Shown: positions 32,939-41,933 of the stretch, piece after piece
How the letters are laid out: every line of letters starts with the position of its first letter
Numbering within the stretch: the first letter of the stretch is position 1
Source of the DNA: Vogesella alkaliphila
Lineage (GTDB): Bacteria > Pseudomonadota > Gammaproteobacteria > Burkholderiales > Chromobacteriaceae
Length of the DNA: 64,000 bases
NCBI RefSeq assembly: GCF_014652475.1
Contig: NZ_BMYW01000002.1
Span: forward strand, 1 to 64,000
Direction of reading: 5' to 3'
Position numbers and translations under genes: made by a program
Notes under the pieces: model-generated
What the model saw: only the letters and a program-made list of their open reading frames with translations
Databases searched by the model: none
What the model was told of the DNA's origin: nothing

Positions 32939-35900
32939 ATGACCTCCTCTTTGCGATCGTGGCCCGCCAGCGGGCAAAGAACCCGGCTGGCACGGCCGGC
33001 GGGCAGTGCCGACAGCGCGCTGATTGCTGCGCTGCCGCATCCGGGACAGCCGGTTTTGATCCTCACCGCCAGCGCGCAGGACGCGCAGCGGCTGCAGGCC
33101 GAGCTGCCGTTCTTCCGCCCCGAGCTGCGCATCGCCCTGCTGCCGGACTGGGAAACGCTGCCCTACGACCACTTCTCGCCGCACAGCGACCTGGTGTCGG
33201 AACGGCTGGCCACGCTGTGGCAAATCCGCAATGGCGAGTGCGACGTGGTGATCGCGCCGGTGTCCACCGTCATCACCCGCCTGTCGCCGGTCAGCTTCCT
33301 GCTGTCGCGCACCTTCTGGCTGAAGCAGAAGCAGCGGCTGGACGTGGACAAGCTGCGCGCGGACATGGTCACCGGCGGCTACCAGCACGTGTCGCAGGTG
33401 GTCGCCCCCGGCGAGTTCTCGCTCCGCGGCGGCCTGATCGACCTGTTCCCGATGGGCAGCGCGCTGCCCTACCGCATCGACCTGTTCGACGACGAGATCG
33501 ACAGCCTGAAGACCTTCGACCCGGACACCCAGCGCACGCTGTACCCGGTGCCGGAGATCCGCCTGCTGCCGGCGCGCGAGTACCCGACCGACGAGGCCGG
33601 CGTCACCGCCTTCCGCCAGCACTACCGCGAGCAGATGGAGGGCGATCCGAGCAAGAGCCGCATCTACAAGGACGTGTCCAACAACCTGTGGCCGGCCGGC
33701 ATCGAGTACTACCTGCCGCTGTTCTTCGACGCCACCGCCACGCTGTTCGACTACCTCGGCACGGCGGCGGGCGTGATCGTGCACGGCGACGTGCTGGCCG
33801 AGGCGGAAGGCTTCTGGCGTGACGCGCAGAGCCGCTACAACATGGCCGGCGGCAATCCGGAACGACCGGTGCTGCCGCCGGGCGAACTGTTCCTGCGTCC
33901 GGACGAGCTGATGGCGGCGCTGAAACCCTACCCGCGCATCGAGCTGACCAGCGACGGCGAGTCGCAGGGCGACTACCTGCCGCTGCCCGACCTCGGCGTC
34001 GAGCGCCGCGCCGACAACCCGCTGGCCAAGCTGGCCGGCTTCATCCAGCGCTACGGCGGCCGGGTGCTGATCGCCGCCGAGAGCCTGGGCCGCCGCGAGA
34101 CGCTGTTCCAGTTCCTGCGCGACAACGGCATCCAGCCGCAGCCGGTGGACAGCTGGCAGGCCTTCGCCGACGGCCGGCAGCCGCTGGCGCTGGCCGCCAC
34201 GCCGCTGTTCTCCGGCTTTGAAATCGCTGCGGCCAACTTGGCCATCGTCACCGAGGCCGAGCTGTACCAGCACATCGCGCGCAGCCACGGCAAGCGCCGC
34301 AAGAGCGCGGCCAGCTCCGACGCCATGCTGCGCGACCTGGCCGAGGTCAAGGTCGGCGACCCGGTGGTGCACGAGGCGCACGGCATCGGCCGCTACATGG
34401 GCCTGGTGTCGATCGACCTCGGCGAAGGCGAAACCGAGATGATGCAGCTGGAGTACGCCGAGGGCGCCACGCTGTACGTGCCGGTGTCGCAGCTGCAGCT
34501 GATCAGCCGCTACGCCGGCCGCGCCAGCGACGAGGTCACCCTGCACCGGCTGGGCAACCCGGCCTGGGACAAGGCCAAGAAAAAGGCCGCCGAGAAGGCG
34601 CGCGACACCGCCGCCGAGCTGCTCAACCTGTACGCGCAGCGCGCGGCGCGCGAAGGCCACGCCTTCACGCTGAGCCACCACGACTACGACGCCTTCGCCG
34701 CCGGCTTCGGCTTCGAGGAAACCGTCGACCAGGCCGCCGCCATCGAGGCGGTGATCGCCGACATGACCGGCGGCCGGCCGATGGACCGCCTGGTGTGCGG
34801 CGACGTCGGCTTCGGCAAGACCGAGGTCGCGCTGCGCGCCGCCTTCGTCGCGGTGATGGGCGGCAAGCAGGTGGCGGTGCTGGTGCCGACCACGCTCCTG
34901 GCCGAGCAGCACTACCAGAACTTCTCCGACCGCTTTGCCGACTGGCCGGTGAAGATCGCCGAGCTGTCGCGCTTCAAGAGCGCGAAGGAAGTGAAGCAGG
35001 CGATGGAAGGCCTGGCCGCCGGCAGCATCGACATCGTGATCGGCACCCACAAGCTGGTGCAGCCGGATGTCGAGTTCAAGAACCTCGGCCTCGTCATCAT
35101 CGACGAGGAGCACCGCTTCGGCGTGCGGCAGAAGGAGCAGCTGAAACGGCTGCGCGCCAACGTCGACGTGCTGACGCTGACCGCGACGCCGATCCCGCGC
35201 ACGCTGTCGATGGCGCTGGAAGGGCTGCGCGAGTTCTCCGCCATCACCACCGCGCCGTCGCGCCGGCTGGCGGTGAAGACCTTCGTCAGCCCGATCGGCA
35301 ACGGCATCATCCGCGAGGCGATGCTGCGCGAATTCAAGCGCGGCGGGCAGGTGTTCTTCCTGCACAACGAGGTCGACACCATCGAGAACATGCGCGAGAA
35401 GCTGGCCGGACTGGTGCCGGAGGCGCGCATCGGCGTCGCCCACGGCCAGCTGCGCGAGCGCGAGCTGGAACAGGTGATGCGCGACTTCCTGCAGCAGCGC
35501 TACAACGTGCTGCTGTGCTCCACCATCATCGAGACCGGCATCGACATCCCCAACGCCAACACCATCCTGATCAACCGCGCCGACAAGTTCGGCCTCGCCC
35601 AGCTGCACCAGCTGCGCGGTCGGGTTGGCCGCAGCCACCATCAGGCCTACGCCTACCTGCTCACCGGCGACGGCATGACCCGCGACGCGCAGAAGCGGCT
35701 GGAGGCGATCCAGGCGTCCGAGGAACTGGGCGCCGGCTTCTACCTGGCGATGCACGATCTGGAGATCCGCGGCGCCGGCGAGGTGCTGGGCGAGGGCCAG
35801 TCGGGCGAGATGCAGGAAGTCGGTTTTTCGCTGTTCACCGAGATGCTGAAGCAGGCGGTGCGCGACCTGAAAAAGGGCCGCGAGCCGGACCTGGACGCGC

Positions 35901-36340
35901 CGCTGGGCGTGACCACCGAGATCAACCTGCACAGCCCGGCGCTGCTGCCGGACGAGTACTGCCCCGGCGTGCACGAGCGGCTGATCATCTACAAGCGCCT
36001 CGCCACCTGCGAAAGCGAGGACGAGATCGACACCATCCACGAGGAGCTGATCGACCGCTTCGGCCTGCCGCCGCAAAGCGTGAAGACGCTGATCGAAAGC
36101 CACCGCCTGCGGCTGGCGGCGAAGGTGATCGGCATCCAGAAGCTGGACGCCAGCGAGGTGGCGCTGCAGCTGACCTTCATCAAGAACCCGCCCATCGACC
36201 CGATGAAGATCATCCAGCTGATCCAGACCAAGCGTAACTACCGGCTGGCTGGCCAGGACAAGCTGCGCGTGGAAAGCAGCATCCCGGACGTGGCGATGCG
36301 CATCGTGCGGGTGAAGGAGCTGCTGCGCGAGCTGGGCTGA
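32939..36340 (+). CDS. mfd: Transcription-repair coupling factor Mfd
   Basis: A protein of 1133 residues that releases stalled RNA polymerase and recruits UvrA. The N-terminal UvrB-like domains include LPDWETLPYDHFSPH; the polymerase-interaction domain lies near residues 460-540; the helicase part has Walker A GDVGFGKTEVALRAAF (about 618), IIDEEHRFGV (about 720), TATPIPRTLSMAL, and RGRVGRS; the C-terminal regulatory domain is complete. Start at 32939 follows the extended -10 promoter; the frame is open upstream. The repeat core at 35623-35633 encodes the RVGR of helicase motif VI. Confidence 0.96.
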   Translation: MTSSLRSWPASGQRTRLARPAGSADSALIAALPHPGQPVLILTASAQDAQRLQAELPFFRPELRIALLPDWETLPYDHFSPHSDLVSERLATLWQIRNGECDVVIAPVSTVITRLSPVSFLLSRTFWLKQKQRLDVDKLRADMVTGGYQHVSQVVAPGEFSLRGGLIDLFPMGSALPYRIDLFDDEIDSLKTFDPDTQRTLYPVPEIRLLPAREYPTDEAGVTAFRQHYREQMEGDPSKSRIYKDVSNNLWPAGIEYYLPLFFDATATLFDYLGTAAGVIVHGDVLAEAEGFWRDAQSRYNMAGGNPERPVLPPGELFLRPDELMAALKPYPRIELTSDGESQGDYLPLPDLGVERRADNPLAKLAGFIQRYGGRVLIAAESLGRRETLFQFLRDNGIQPQPVDSWQAFADGRQPLALAATPLFSGFEIAAANLAIVTEAELYQHIARSHGKRRKSAASSDAMLRDLAEVKVGDPVVHEAHGIGRYMGLVSIDLGEGETEMMQLEYAEGATLYVPVSQLQLISRYAGRASDEVTLHRLGNPAWDKAKKKAAEKARDTAAELLNLYAQRAAREGHAFTLSHHDYDAFAAGFGFEETVDQAAAIEAVIADMTGGRPMDRLVCGDVGFGKTEVALRAAFVAVMGGKQVAVLVPTTLLAEQHYQNFSDRFADWPVKIAELSRFKSAKEVKQAMEGLAAGSIDIVIGTHKLVQPDVEFKNLGLVIIDEEHRFGVRQKEQLKRLRANVDVLTLTATPIPRTLSMALEGLREFSAITTAPSRRLAVKTFVSPIGNGIIREAMLREFKRGGQVFFLHNEVDTIENMREKLAGLVPEARIGVAHGQLRERELEQVMRDFLQQRYNVLLCSTIIETGIDIPNANTILINRADKFGLAQLHQLRGRVGRSHHQAYAYLLTGDGMTRDAQKRLEAIQASEELGAGFYLAMHDLEIRGAGEVLGEGQSGEMQEVGFSLFTEMLKQAVRDLKKGREPDLDAPLGVTTEINLHSPALLPDEYCPGVHERLIIYKRLATCESEDEIDTIHEELIDRFGLPPQSVKTLIESHRLRLAAKVIGIQKLDASEVALQLTFIKNPPIDPMKIIQLIQTKRNYRLAGQDKLRVESSIPDVAMRIVRVKELLRELG

Positions 36341-36364
36341 GCGAAAGCCGGAGCCTCGTCCGCC

Positions 36365-36402
36365 CCTTGCGGCCAACCTTGTCACCAGGGTTGGCCGCAA
36401 GG
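36365..36402. repeat. Inverted pair of the dispersed repeat; mfd terminator
   Basis: CCTTGCGGCCAACC (36365-36378) pairs perfectly with 36389-36402 around a 10-base loop, both arms carrying exact repeat cores. It lies 25 bases after the mfd stop and is followed by CTTTCTGG. Confidence 0.88.
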
Positions 36403-36801
36403 CTTTCTGGCCTCCCCCGCCGTGGCCCGAACTGGCGCTTTTTTAGCCATAAAGCATGAAATGCGAAACACCGCATCCGCAATGAATTGTTTGCTAAATC
36501 AACGGGCTGGCGCCATCTTCATCGCCTATAACGACGGAAGGAATGCACCAGCCCGGTGACACCCGGCCGCCAGCCGTGAGCCACTTCTCCCTTATGCCGC
36601 GTCATGCCGCTCGTGCTCGGGTGGCCGGGTTGGCGTCATTCCACGCCCTTCAGGAGAGCCGTTCCCCCTTATCCCCACGCCATCCGCCCCCTGTTGCCCG
36701 CCCCGATCCGCCCGCGGCCCCGGCCCTGCCCTTTTCCCGCATCACCGGACGCCGCACGGCAACCGCGCGGTACGCCGGATGGCAAGTATCAGGAGAACAT
36801 C
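36403..36801. other. Gap between mfd and the lipoprotein gene
   Basis: About 400 bases without a supported gene. TATAAC at 36527-36532 could be a -10 element for the lipoprotein but lacks a good -35. The second half is C-rich, with open frames that have no ribosome binding site. I see no RNA gene or repeat in it. Confidence 0.4.
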
Positions 36802-37398
36802 ATGCAAGTTCGCAAACTGGGTGTCGCCCTCGGCGTCACGCTGTCGCTACTGGCCGGCTGCACCACCACCGGCGGCGGTCATCTCACCACCACGCAGGCC
36901 AACCGCGACGCCGCCAGCATCGCCAACGAAAAACGCGAGATCGACAGCGCCTACGACAGCACCCTGACGCGGCTGTACGGCAACGCGCGCGGCTCGCAGG
37001 AGCTGGTGGCCAAGGCCAAGGGTGTGCTGGTATTCCCGTCGGTGATCGCCGCCGGGCTGGTGGTGGGCGCCGAATACGGCAAGGGCGCGCTGCGCATGGA
37101 AGGCAAGCCCGCCGGCTACTACCAGACCGTCAGCGGCTCCTTCGGCTGGCAGATCGGCGCGCAATCCAAGGCGGTGATCTTCCTGTTCATGACCCAGGAC
37201 GCGCTCAACAAATTCCGCACCGGCAGCGGCTGGACCGTGGGCGCCGATGCCTCCGTCGCGCTGCTCAATGTCGGCGCCAACGGCGAGATCGACCTCAACA
37301 CCGCGACGCAGCCGGTGATCGGCTTCGTGATGACCAACAGCGGGCTGATGGCCAACCTGACGCTGGAGGGCACCCGCATCACCCGGCTGGACATGTAG
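36802..37398 (+). CDS. YSC84-related lipoprotein
   Basis: A 198-residue lipoprotein: signal sequence with lipobox LAGC at about residues 17-20, then a YSC84-type domain with AKAKGVLVFPSVIAAGLVVG and GWTVGADASVALLNVGANGE. Bacterial members are abundant envelope proteins of unknown function. AGGAGAAC precedes the ATG at 36802. A terminator follows at once, so it is a single-gene unit. Confidence 0.88.
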   Translation: MQVRKLGVALGVTLSLLAGCTTTGGGHLTTTQANRDAASIANEKREIDSAYDSTLTRLYGNARGSQELVAKAKGVLVFPSVIAAGLVVGAEYGKGALRMEGKPAGYYQTVSGSFGWQIGAQSKAVIFLFMTQDALNKFRTGSGWTVGADASVALLNVGANGEIDLNTATQPVIGFVMTNSGLMANLTLEGTRITRLDM

Positions 37399-37414
37399 GC
37401 CGGACCTCACCGGC

Positions 37415-37441
37415 AACGGGCCGCACTGCGGCCCGTTTTTG
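37415..37441 (+). terminator. Intrinsic terminator after the lipoprotein gene
   Basis: AACGGGCCGC pairs with 37428-37437 around a three-base loop, followed by T residues. It overlaps the 3' approach of the convergent LysR gene. Confidence 0.88.
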
Positions 37442-37447
37442 TTGGCA

Positions 37448-38395
37448 TCAGCCCGGCTGATGCCCCAGCAGCGCCGCCTGTTCCGGCGCGGCGAACCACT
37501 GCAGCAGGAACGCCACCAGCACCCGCTGCTTGGCCGGTTGCGGCAGCCGCTGCGGGTAGACCAGGTACAGCTGCTGCCCGCCGCTGCGATAGTCCGGCAG
37601 CAGCCGTTGCAGGCGTCCGGCCGCCACATCGCCGCCCACCAGATAGGCCGGCAGCCGCGCGATGCCTGCCGACTGCAAGGCCAGGTTGCGGATCAGGTTG
37701 TAGTCGTTCACCGCGAGCGGCGCGCGCACGTCCACGGTCTGCAGCGCGCCGTCGCGCTGGAACACCCAGTGGCGGCCATGCGCAAAGTGGCTGTTGCACA
37801 GGCAATCGTGGGCGGCCAGCTCGGCCGGCTGCTGCGGCGTGCCGCGTGTCTCCAGATAGGCTGGCGCCGCCACCAGCCAGTCCGCCACCTCGGCCAGCGG
37901 CCGCGCCACCAGCCGCTCCGGCGGCGGGATATTGGCGCGGATAGCCAGATCGAAGCCGTCCGCTTCCAGATCACGGGTATGCGACGACAGATCCAGCTCG
38001 AGCTGCAGCGCCGGGTATTGCGCCCGCAGCGCCAGCATCGCCTGCGCCATGAAGACGCCGCCGAAACTGGTGGGCACCGTCAGCCGCAGGCTGCCGGCGA
38101 TGTCTTCGCGCAGCTCGGCCAGCGCCTGCCGTGCCGCCTGCACCCGCTGCAGCCAGTCGCGGCAGTGCGACAGGTACAGCTCGCCGGCCTCGGTCAGCAG
38201 CAGGCGGCGGGTGGTGCGATACAGCAGCTGGGCGCCCAGCGCCGCCTCCAGCTGGCGCAGCTGCTTGCTGAGCAATGACTTGGATACCAGCAGGCTGTCG
38301 GCGGCGGCGGTAAAGCTGCCCTGCTCCACCACCGCCACGAAGGCCATCGCCCACTGCAGTTGCTGTGCCTCTCCGGCCAGATCGATTGTTTTCAT
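37448..38395 (-). CDS. LysR family transcriptional regulator
   Basis: A 315-residue LysR-type regulator: winged HTH with FVAVVEQGSFTAAADSLLVS at about residues 19-38 and RTTRRLLLTEAG, then the two-lobed effector domain. It is divergent from the SDR gene at 38491, with a 95-base gap that would hold its operator, so it probably controls that gene. Effector unknown. Confidence 0.9.
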   Translation of the reverse strand: MKTIDLAGEAQQLQWAMAFVAVVEQGSFTAAADSLLVSKSLLSKQLRQLEAALGAQLLYRTTRRLLLTEAGELYLSHCRDWLQRVQAARQALAELREDIAGSLRLTVPTSFGGVFMAQAMLALRAQYPALQLELDLSSHTRDLEADGFDLAIRANIPPPERLVARPLAEVADWLVAAPAYLETRGTPQQPAELAAHDCLCNSHFAHGRHWVFQRDGALQTVDVRAPLAVNDYNLIRNLALQSAGIARLPAYLVGGDVAAGRLQRLLPDYRSGGQQLYLVYPQRLPQPAKQRVLVAFLLQWFAAPEQAALLGHQPG

Positions 38396-38490
38396 CAGGT
38401 TGACAGTTTATTCACCATTAGGCCGATTATCGCGGCAAAAAGTCCAGATAGCATTAATCACGTGAACAAACTAAAACCAAGGAGTGAGTG

Positions 38491-39090
38491 ATGCGTATCC
38501 TGATCATCGGTGCCAACGGCACCATCGGCCGCGCGGTCAGCGCCGAACTGCAAGCCCGCCACCAGATCATTACCGCCGGCCGCAACAGCGGCGAGCTGCG
38601 GGTGAACATGGCGGATCTGGCCAGCGTGCAGGCGATGTACGCCGCCGCCGGCCCGCTGGACGCGGTGGTGAGCGCCGCCGGCAACGTGCATTTTGGCGCG
38701 CTGGCCGAGTTCACCCCGGAGCAATACCAGATCGGCCTGCAGGACAAGCTACTGGGCCAGGTCAACCTGGTACTGGCCGGCCAGCACCTGCTCAACGACG
38801 GCGGCAGTTTCACCCTCACCAGCGGCATTCTCGGCGAGGAGCCCATCGTGTACGGCAGTGGCGCCAGCATGGCCAACGCCGCGCTGGAAGGCTTTGTGCG
38901 CAGCGCCGCCATCGAGCTGCGGCGCGGGCTGCGCATCAACGTGGTCAGCCCGACGGTGCTGACCGAATCGCTGCCGGAGCACGCCCCGTACTTCCGCGGC
39001 TTTGAATCCGCGCCGGCGGCACGGGTGGCGCTGGCGTACAGCAAGAGTGTGGAAGGCGCCAACAGCGGCAAGGTGTACAAGGTGCAGTAA
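38491..39090 (+). CDS. Short-chain dehydrogenase family protein
   Basis: A 199-residue Rossmann protein with the nucleotide motif GANGTIGR at residues 7-14 and the AGNVHFG segment. The usual YxxxK is not present: the tyrosine is in VYGSGASMANAALEGF with no lysine four residues on. This short subfamily is common beside LysR genes; catalysis may differ or be lost. ATG at 38491 with GGAG seven bases upstream. Probably controlled by the divergent LysR protein. Confidence 0.85.
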   Translation: MRILIIGANGTIGRAVSAELQARHQIITAGRNSGELRVNMADLASVQAMYAAAGPLDAVVSAAGNVHFGALAEFTPEQYQIGLQDKLLGQVNLVLAGQHLLNDGGSFTLTSGILGEEPIVYGSGASMANAALEGFVRSAAIELRRGLRINVVSPTVLTESLPEHAPYFRGFESAPAARVALAYSKSVEGANSGKVYKVQ

Positions 39091-39207
39091 GCTGCAACGC
39101 CCGGCTCGGCCGTCTGCCCGCCATCCGGCAGCAGACGGCGGCGGATGGCACTACCATCAAGACATGGCTGCCAAGTACCTGTTCTCGATTTCAGCCAAGG
39201 AGCCGCG

Positions 39208-39843
39208 ATGCACAAGCCACACCTCATCCCAAGCGCCGCGCTGGAAGAAGACGAAGACGACGACAGCAAGAAGGTGCCGCTGTTCCGCCGCTACGAAACC
39301 CAGGGCGTGATCCGCCAGATCTCGTTCTACCTGTCCGGCGAGATCGGCGAGCCGATCCACTACACCGACCTGCTGTATACGCTGCGCAGCACCAGCGAAT
39401 CCGACATCATCTTCCTGCACCTGAACACCCAGGGCGGCAATTTCGATACCGGGCTGCAGATCATCAACAACATCGCCGCCAGCCCGGCGCACGTGATCAC
39501 CATCCTGGAGGCGCGTGCCTACTCGATGGGCGCACTGATCTTCCTCGCCGGCGACGAGCTGATCGTGCACGACACCTGCCAGCTGATGTTCCACAATTAC
39601 TCGTCGGCGCTGATCGGCAAGGGCAACGAGCAGCAGGCGCAGGTGATGGCCAGCGGCAAGTGGTTCGAGAAGGTGATGCGCCACGTGTGCATGCCCTTCC
39701 TCAGCGCGGAGGAGCTGGAGCGCATCTTCCGCGGCGAGGACATCTGGCTCGATACCGACGACATCCGCCACCGCCTGCACCGCATCCAGCAAGGGTTGCC
39801 GACCACTGCGCCGCGCAAGCCGCGCACCAGGAAAAGCGAGTGA
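39208..39843 (+). CDS. ClpP-like serine protease, orphan
   Basis: A 211-residue protein of the ClpP/crotonase fold. LNTQGGNFDTGLQIINNI corresponds to the ClpP substrate loop, the serine nucleophile lies in AYSMGALIFLAG, and the histidine in CQLMFHNYS. The N-terminus is unusually acidic (EDEDDDSKK) and the C-terminus is a basic tail rich in Arg, Lys and Pro, both absent from housekeeping ClpP. No ClpX or ClpA is adjacent. AAGGAG precedes ATG 39208. It resembles the ATP-independent ClpP-like proteases of phages and plasmids, but no phage genes are near. Confidence 0.78.
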   Translation: MHKPHLIPSAALEEDEDDDSKKVPLFRRYETQGVIRQISFYLSGEIGEPIHYTDLLYTLRSTSESDIIFLHLNTQGGNFDTGLQIINNIAASPAHVITILEARAYSMGALIFLAGDELIVHDTCQLMFHNYSSALIGKGNEQQAQVMASGKWFEKVMRHVCMPFLSAEELERIFRGEDIWLDTDDIRHRLHRIQQGLPTTAPRKPRTRKSE

Positions 39844-40038
39844 GTGCGACGTGGCAGTCTGGTGCACCCCAGGCCAGGCCGGGCTGATCCGGTCGCGCGG
39901 GGATGGCGGCGGCCAGCCGTGCGCGCGGCGGCGCCAGGCGATAGACGTTCGCCGGTTCACCCTCCGCCGCCGACGACGTAGCGTGCGCGCAAGCCTGGCC
40001 GCAAGCAGTTCATTGCTGGAACCGGCAAGGCCCGGTAT

Positions 40039-40836
40039 TCAGGCTCCTCCGGTCGCAGACAGCAGGCCGCCCAGCTTGGCGCCGGCACCCTGCTCCAGCC
40101 AGCGCCGCGCCGCCGCCGGCAGCGGGATGCGATCGCGCTCGATGCTCTGCAGCAGCAACTGCCGGTCGCGCTCGTCGCCCAGCTGCTGCTGCCAGTCGCG
40201 GGCACGCTGCGCCCGCCGCTGCCAGCGCCGGCCCAGCAGCTTGCCGCAAGCCTCGATCTGGTAGCGCAGCCGCTTGGCCAGCAGCCGCAGCCGGTGCGCC
40301 AGCAAGGCGTCGTCCGGCTGCCGTCGCCAGTCGCGCCGGGCGCGGCGATAGCGGCGCCGCGTCTGCAGCAGCGCCCGCCGCAGCGTGCACCGCAGACGCC
40401 GGTTGCGGCGCGCCAGCAGCGGGATGCAGGCGCGCTGCAAGGCCGGCAGCAGCGCATCCAGCGCCATCGCCTGCTGCTGCAAGTCCAGGCGTCCGGCCTG
40501 CAGCGCCGTCAGCTCGCGCCGGCGCCAGGCGGCAAAGTCGCTGCTGTCGGCCGCGCCGGCCGCCTGTTGCAGCAGCGCCAGCCGCACCTCGCGGTCGCGC
40601 CAGTCATTGCCGGCGCAGGCCAGCTGCCGCAACTGCGCGGACAGCCGCAGCAGCGGCGCCGCGCCCGGCAAGGTACTGAGGCCGCGCAGCAGGCTGCGCA
40701 GCTGGCGCAGGCCGATGCGCAACTGGTGCAGCGCCTCGCCGTTGTCGGCCGCGCTCAGCTGCTGCCGTGCCAGCAGGATGTCGCGGCAATAGCGGGCGAG
40801 GCGTCGTTTCAGGATGCGGCGGGCAGAGGCGGACAT
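40039..40836 (-). CDS. CHAD domain protein
   Basis: A 265-residue, strongly Arg-rich helical protein. ALHQLRIGLRQLRSLLRGL near residue 35 and LAHRLRLLAKRLRYQIEAC near 180 are the two halves of the CHAD signature, which binds polyphosphate through conserved His, Arg and Lys. There is no CYTH triphosphatase domain and none nearby. It may associate with polyphosphate granules; function unproven. Confidence 0.85.
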   Translation of the reverse strand: MSASARRILKRRLARYCRDILLARQQLSAADNGEALHQLRIGLRQLRSLLRGLSTLPGAAPLLRLSAQLRQLACAGNDWRDREVRLALLQQAAGAADSSDFAAWRRRELTALQAGRLDLQQQAMALDALLPALQRACIPLLARRNRRLRCTLRRALLQTRRRYRRARRDWRRQPDDALLAHRLRLLAKRLRYQIEACGKLLGRRWQRRAQRARDWQQQLGDERDRQLLLQSIERDRIPLPAAARRWLEQGAGAKLGGLLSATGGA

Positions 40837-40917
40837 GGCGCGGGCTTTCGACAGGCTGTTGCTGTGTAGCGTAGTACAGGCGCGCCGTCACGGCAGGCGC
40901 GAACGACGCCACAAGGC

Positions 40918-40954
40918 ATTGCGGCCAACCTTGCCGTACAAGGTTGGCCGCAAT
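40918..40954. repeat. Perfect 16-base inverted pair of the dispersed repeat
   Basis: Two full 14-mers extended to 16 bases (40918-40933 with 40939-40954) around a five-base loop. It lies 20 bases past the stop of the carbonic-anhydrase-like gene and upstream of the CHAD gene, both on the minus strand, so it separates the two as a terminator. Confidence 0.9.
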
Positions 40955-40974
40955 CGCCTCAGGCGCCGCAGGGT

Positions 40975-41871
40975 TCAGTGGCCGGCGCCGGCCAGTGGCG
41001 TGCCGATGCCGGTGGCGGCATTGAACACCGCCCGCTGCCGCAGCAGGCGCGCGATGGTGGCCTTGTCGCGTTCGCCGTTGATGCTGGTCACCACCAGCTG
41101 GCCGCGCTTGCCCAGCTGGCCGGCGGCATCGTAGTAGGCACCGATCACCGACAGCCGGCCGGCCTCGACCTCGCCGCCGTAGTGCAGCACCGCCGCCTCG
41201 ACCTGGTTGTCGAGGTTGTCCAGCTGCGCCGAGAGCGGCGTGCCGCCCTTGTCCACATTGATGCTCAGCAACGTGCGCTGCTCGGCCAGCGGCAGTGCCG
41301 AGAAATCGCCGCGCGCGGTGTTGACCGCCTTGCAGTCGGCACTGGCCAGCACCAGCAGCAGCGGCGTGCGCAGCTGACGCACCGCGTGGCTGACACCCGC
41401 CTCGCCCAGCAGCAGCTGGTTGCCGGGGTTCTGCACCAGGTACAGCGTGCCCTGCGCGCCGTGGCGCGGCGCACCGTCGGCACAGGCCAGCACCGCCAGC
41501 CGCGGCGACTTGTCGCCATGCTGGCCGCGCGGCAACAGCCGGCTAGCCAGCGCGGCGGCGGCGCGCAGCGACGGGGCCATCGCCGGCCGGCGCGCCGCCG
41601 CGGCGTGCTGCTGACGCTTGGCCGCCGGCCGGGCGTAGTGCACGGCCTGTTGCGGCAGGCGCCGTGGCGGATGGTAGACCGGCACCGGCGGCGACAGCGG
41701 CCGCATCGACGGTGGCAGCTTCTCGTGCGGCGCCGCCTTTGGTATGTCGTGGGCGGCGGCCGGTGTGGCCGGCACGGCCGCGCCGTGGGCGATGGCCGGC
41801 GTCTGGGCTTGGGATAGTGCCGGCAGCAGCAGGCAGCAGGAAGCGGCGAGCGCCGCGAGATAAGACGTCAT
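40975..41871 (-). CDS. Exported beta-carbonic-anhydrase-like protein, degenerate
   Basis: A 298-residue protein with a signal peptide (cleavage near QAQT, residue 23) and a Pro/Ala/His-rich linker to about residue 110. The C-terminal half follows the beta-carbonic anhydrase pattern: LACADGAP aligns with CSDSR, LYLVQNPGN with LFxxRNAGN, and VLASADCKAV with VLGHxxCGAV. The first zinc cysteine and Asp and the second cysteine are kept, but the zinc histidine of GHxxCG and the Arg of CSDSR are missing. It is probably not a normal carbonic anhydrase. Start at 41871; ribosome binding site weak. Confidence 0.6.
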   Translation of the reverse strand: MTSYLAALAASCCLLLPALSQAQTPAIAHGAAVPATPAAAHDIPKAAPHEKLPPSMRPLSPPVPVYHPPRRLPQQAVHYARPAAKRQQHAAAARRPAMAPSLRAAAALASRLLPRGQHGDKSPRLAVLACADGAPRHGAQGTLYLVQNPGNQLLLGEAGVSHAVRQLRTPLLLVLASADCKAVNTARGDFSALPLAEQRTLLSINVDKGGTPLSAQLDNLDNQVEAAVLHYGGEVEAGRLSVIGAYYDAAGQLGKRGQLVVTSINGERDKATIARLLRQRAVFNAATGIGTPLAGAGH

Positions 41872-41933
41872 GAAAAGCCACCGGTGAATAATGCCAAAGT
41901 GCAAGGGTAATACACTATCGCCCGGCGGCAAAC

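Noticed and set aside
39107-39116. A match to the classical Neisseria DUS GCCGTCTGAA
   Set aside because: Only a partial GCCGTCTG is present, once; the classical word is absent from the window, so the known dialect is not in use here.
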